NCBI GenBank assembly: GCA_000697335.1
Contig: JNEM01011901.1
Location: forward strand, 1 to 12,183
Direction of reading: 5' to 3'
Source: Conidiobolus incongruus B7586
Lineage: Eukaryota > Entomophthoromycota > Entomophthoromycetes > Entomophthorales > Conidiobolaceae
DNA length: 12,183 nucleotides
Part shown: positions 10,584 to 12,183 of the stretch, in pieces
How positions within the stretch are numbered: the first letter of the stretch is position 1
Layout of the letters: each line of letters begins with the position of its first letter
Position numbers and translations under genes: made by a program
Notes under the pieces: model-generated
Told to the model about the DNA's origin: nothing
The model's input: only the letters and a program-made list of their open reading frames with translations
Database searches by the model: none

Positions 10584-10750
10584 TTGAATCACAATGAAAA
10601 TTGTGTTAGTAGCTTTTTGTCAAATTGGAGTATAGTACCCCAAAATAGAGTGCATCTTTACTACTCTAAAGCTTTTAATGCCCAATCCCATTATATTCGT
10701 TTGTTTAGCCTTGTCTATATTTCTATTAATAATTCATTGTTCATTAATAT
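10584..10750 (+). mobile_element. Gypsy-like RNase H remnant, broken fragment
   Basis: A short plus-strand stretch reads like the central part of a Ty3/gypsy RNase H domain, with the pattern VH-x-YYSKAFNAQSHY followed by a hydrophobic helix; compare the common gypsy form HPIAYYSKxLxxAExxY. The rest of the element is not recognisable on either side, so this is an old fragment and plainly non-functional. It lies on the opposite strand to the larger fossil at 5770-7930 and covers the same domain, so it comes from a separate insertion. The local rise in GC (20 of 60 in 10621-10680) fits former coding DNA. Confidence 0.42.
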
Positions 10751-10799
10751 ATATAATTTTAGAACTATAGTTTATAAACTGATTTCTGTTATCTGATAT

Positions 10800-12183
10800 A
10801 CAAACTTCATTACATGATAATTAATTATTGGCTTATTATATTTTTTCAAATATAAAATCATATAAAAACCTGTATAATATTTGTATACTCTATTTTATTT
10901 ACTATGTATTGTCTATTTGGATATTATATAAAATATTTAGCATTTAAATGCTATCACTCAGATCAAAGTGCTATTATCTTGATTATAATAAATTTGTGAT
11001 AAAAATAATACTCTAAAAAATTATTATTGCAAATTTCTAAACTCCAATATATATTCAAATATAATTAAACTTCATAGTATCGATATTTCGAAAATTATTC
11101 TAGGCATTGAATTTATTAATAACTTTAAAACATTACTTAATTTAAATTTATATGTACTTTACAAATATAATTTTGAATAACATTTTATATATTTACCTCA
11201 AGTTTAATTTACATGTCATTAATTTAATATTTTGAAATTCAAACAAACTAATTAAATTATTTAAAAGATTAAATATATTATTCTTGAATAATATTTAAAA
11301 TCAAATAAAATAGCTCAGTTTTTTATAAATAAAAATTTGTGGTTAATAATAATAATAATAATTATTTTTAAACAAGTTAACAGATAAATACCTTGATTAT
11401 ATTAAGTTTAAAATGCAGAGATTTTAGCAATATAATTATAGTTATTAGTGTAGAAATTAAAAAATAGCAAATTTTTAAATTTCTGGTTTTTCAAATATGT
11501 TATAAGTTTTGAAAGATTGTTTATATATAAAATATATAAGTAAATAAATATTTGAAATTATATATATATTGAATTATTATTATTATTTTATTAAAATATT
11601 TTAATTTTAAAATTTATAGTTAAATTTAATTATATTTAAATTAGATAATAAAAATCAAAAAACCTTTATTTTTATATTAATAAAATATAACTATAAACCT
11701 ATTAAAATTTCTTAGATTTGTAAATAGCTTATAAAGATGATATTTTATCTAAAACTACTATATATCATTAGATTTGTGATTTTAAAATTAAAAGGGATAT
11801 AATTTAAAATTTACCAAAATCTAAAAGATTAATTTCTATTGTTATTTTTTTAATTATTAATAAAATAAAAAAATATATTAAGAAATACCTTTTTATTTTA
11901 GTTAAAAAACTATTAAAGTAATTTAATATTAATTATACAAGCATATTATATATACTTAAGTTTAAATATAAATTAATTAATAAAAATATAGAATAAATAT
12001 CTTATAGTCTAATAAAAACTTAAAAAAAACTAAAATAGCAATAGTTAAATTATATTTATTAAAATATAGCTAATATTAAAAGCTTTTATAGTAAACAATA
12101 ATAATTAATAAATTTCAAATTTTTTAATTATTTTTTACTTATAAATAAAATATAATATTAGGTTAAAATAATTTTTTAATAAA
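10800..12183. other. Extremely AT-rich spacer, nothing recognised
   Basis: No gene, RNA or mobile element was recognised. Six lines sampled between 11581 and 12060 give 32 G/C in 360 bases, about 9%. Only simple-sequence features stand out. Faint similarity between segments starting near 11388, 11660, 11880 and 11996 is no better than expected in such biased DNA. Confidence 0.6.
11344..11361. repeat. (TAA)6 microsatellite
   Basis: Six perfect TAA units in AT-rich intergenic DNA. It is a simple repeat with no evident function. Confidence 0.85.

Noticed and set aside
11308-11330. TAGCTCAGT, resembling a tRNA A box
   Set aside because: No B box, acceptor stem or cloverleaf can be built around it in this AT-rich context.
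11388-12055. Apparent degenerate repeat built on AATACCTT...TAGCAATA segments (near 11388, 11660, 11880, 11996)
   Set aside because: Matches are short, unevenly spaced and made almost only of A and T; they do not exceed what this composition would give by chance.

Overview
The window looks like nuclear DNA of a very AT-rich, early-diverging fungus. Three intact genes carry 11 short GT-AG introns (50-88 nt). All three stop with TAA in the standard code. The Atg8 sequence is near-identical in style to fungal Atg8, and alpha-COP begins with the yeast-like MKMLTK. Coding DNA is about 37-50% GC, while the emptiest spacer is about 9% GC. The exact lineage cannot be fixed from this window; AT-rich zygomycete-grade, glomeromycotan or neocallimastigomycete fungi would all fit.

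Layout: 1-416 is AT-rich 3' flank. 417-4365 (minus) is a complete five-exon gene for coatomer alpha subunit (alpha-COP, 1229 aa). 4366-4827 is a 462-bp divergent promoter interval. 4828-5743 (plus) is a complete five-exon gene for a penta-EF-hand calcium-binding protein (234 aa, PDCD6/Pef1 type). About 5770-7930 (minus) holds a badly decayed Ty3/gypsy-like pol fossil. 7931-8750 is AT-rich spacer. 8964-9501 (minus) is a complete four-exon ATG8 gene (121-aa precursor), with an unexplained GC-richer stretch just 3' of it (8750-8963) and a cluster of five CCAAT pentamers upstream (9689-9866). 10584-10750 (plus) is a second, short gypsy-like RNase H remnant. 10800-12183 is almost featureless, extremely AT-rich DNA.

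The three living genes all serve membrane traffic: COPI retrieval from Golgi to ER, a calcium sensor whose animal relatives work at ER exit sites, and the autophagosome ubiquitin-like protein. The first two share one divergent promoter. No previously undescribed multi-gene system is visible. The points most worth a second look are the expanded fourth EF-hand of the PEF protein, the cysteine pairs at the alpha-COP C terminus, the ATG8 last intron and tail, the CCAAT cluster, and the two retroelement fossils.
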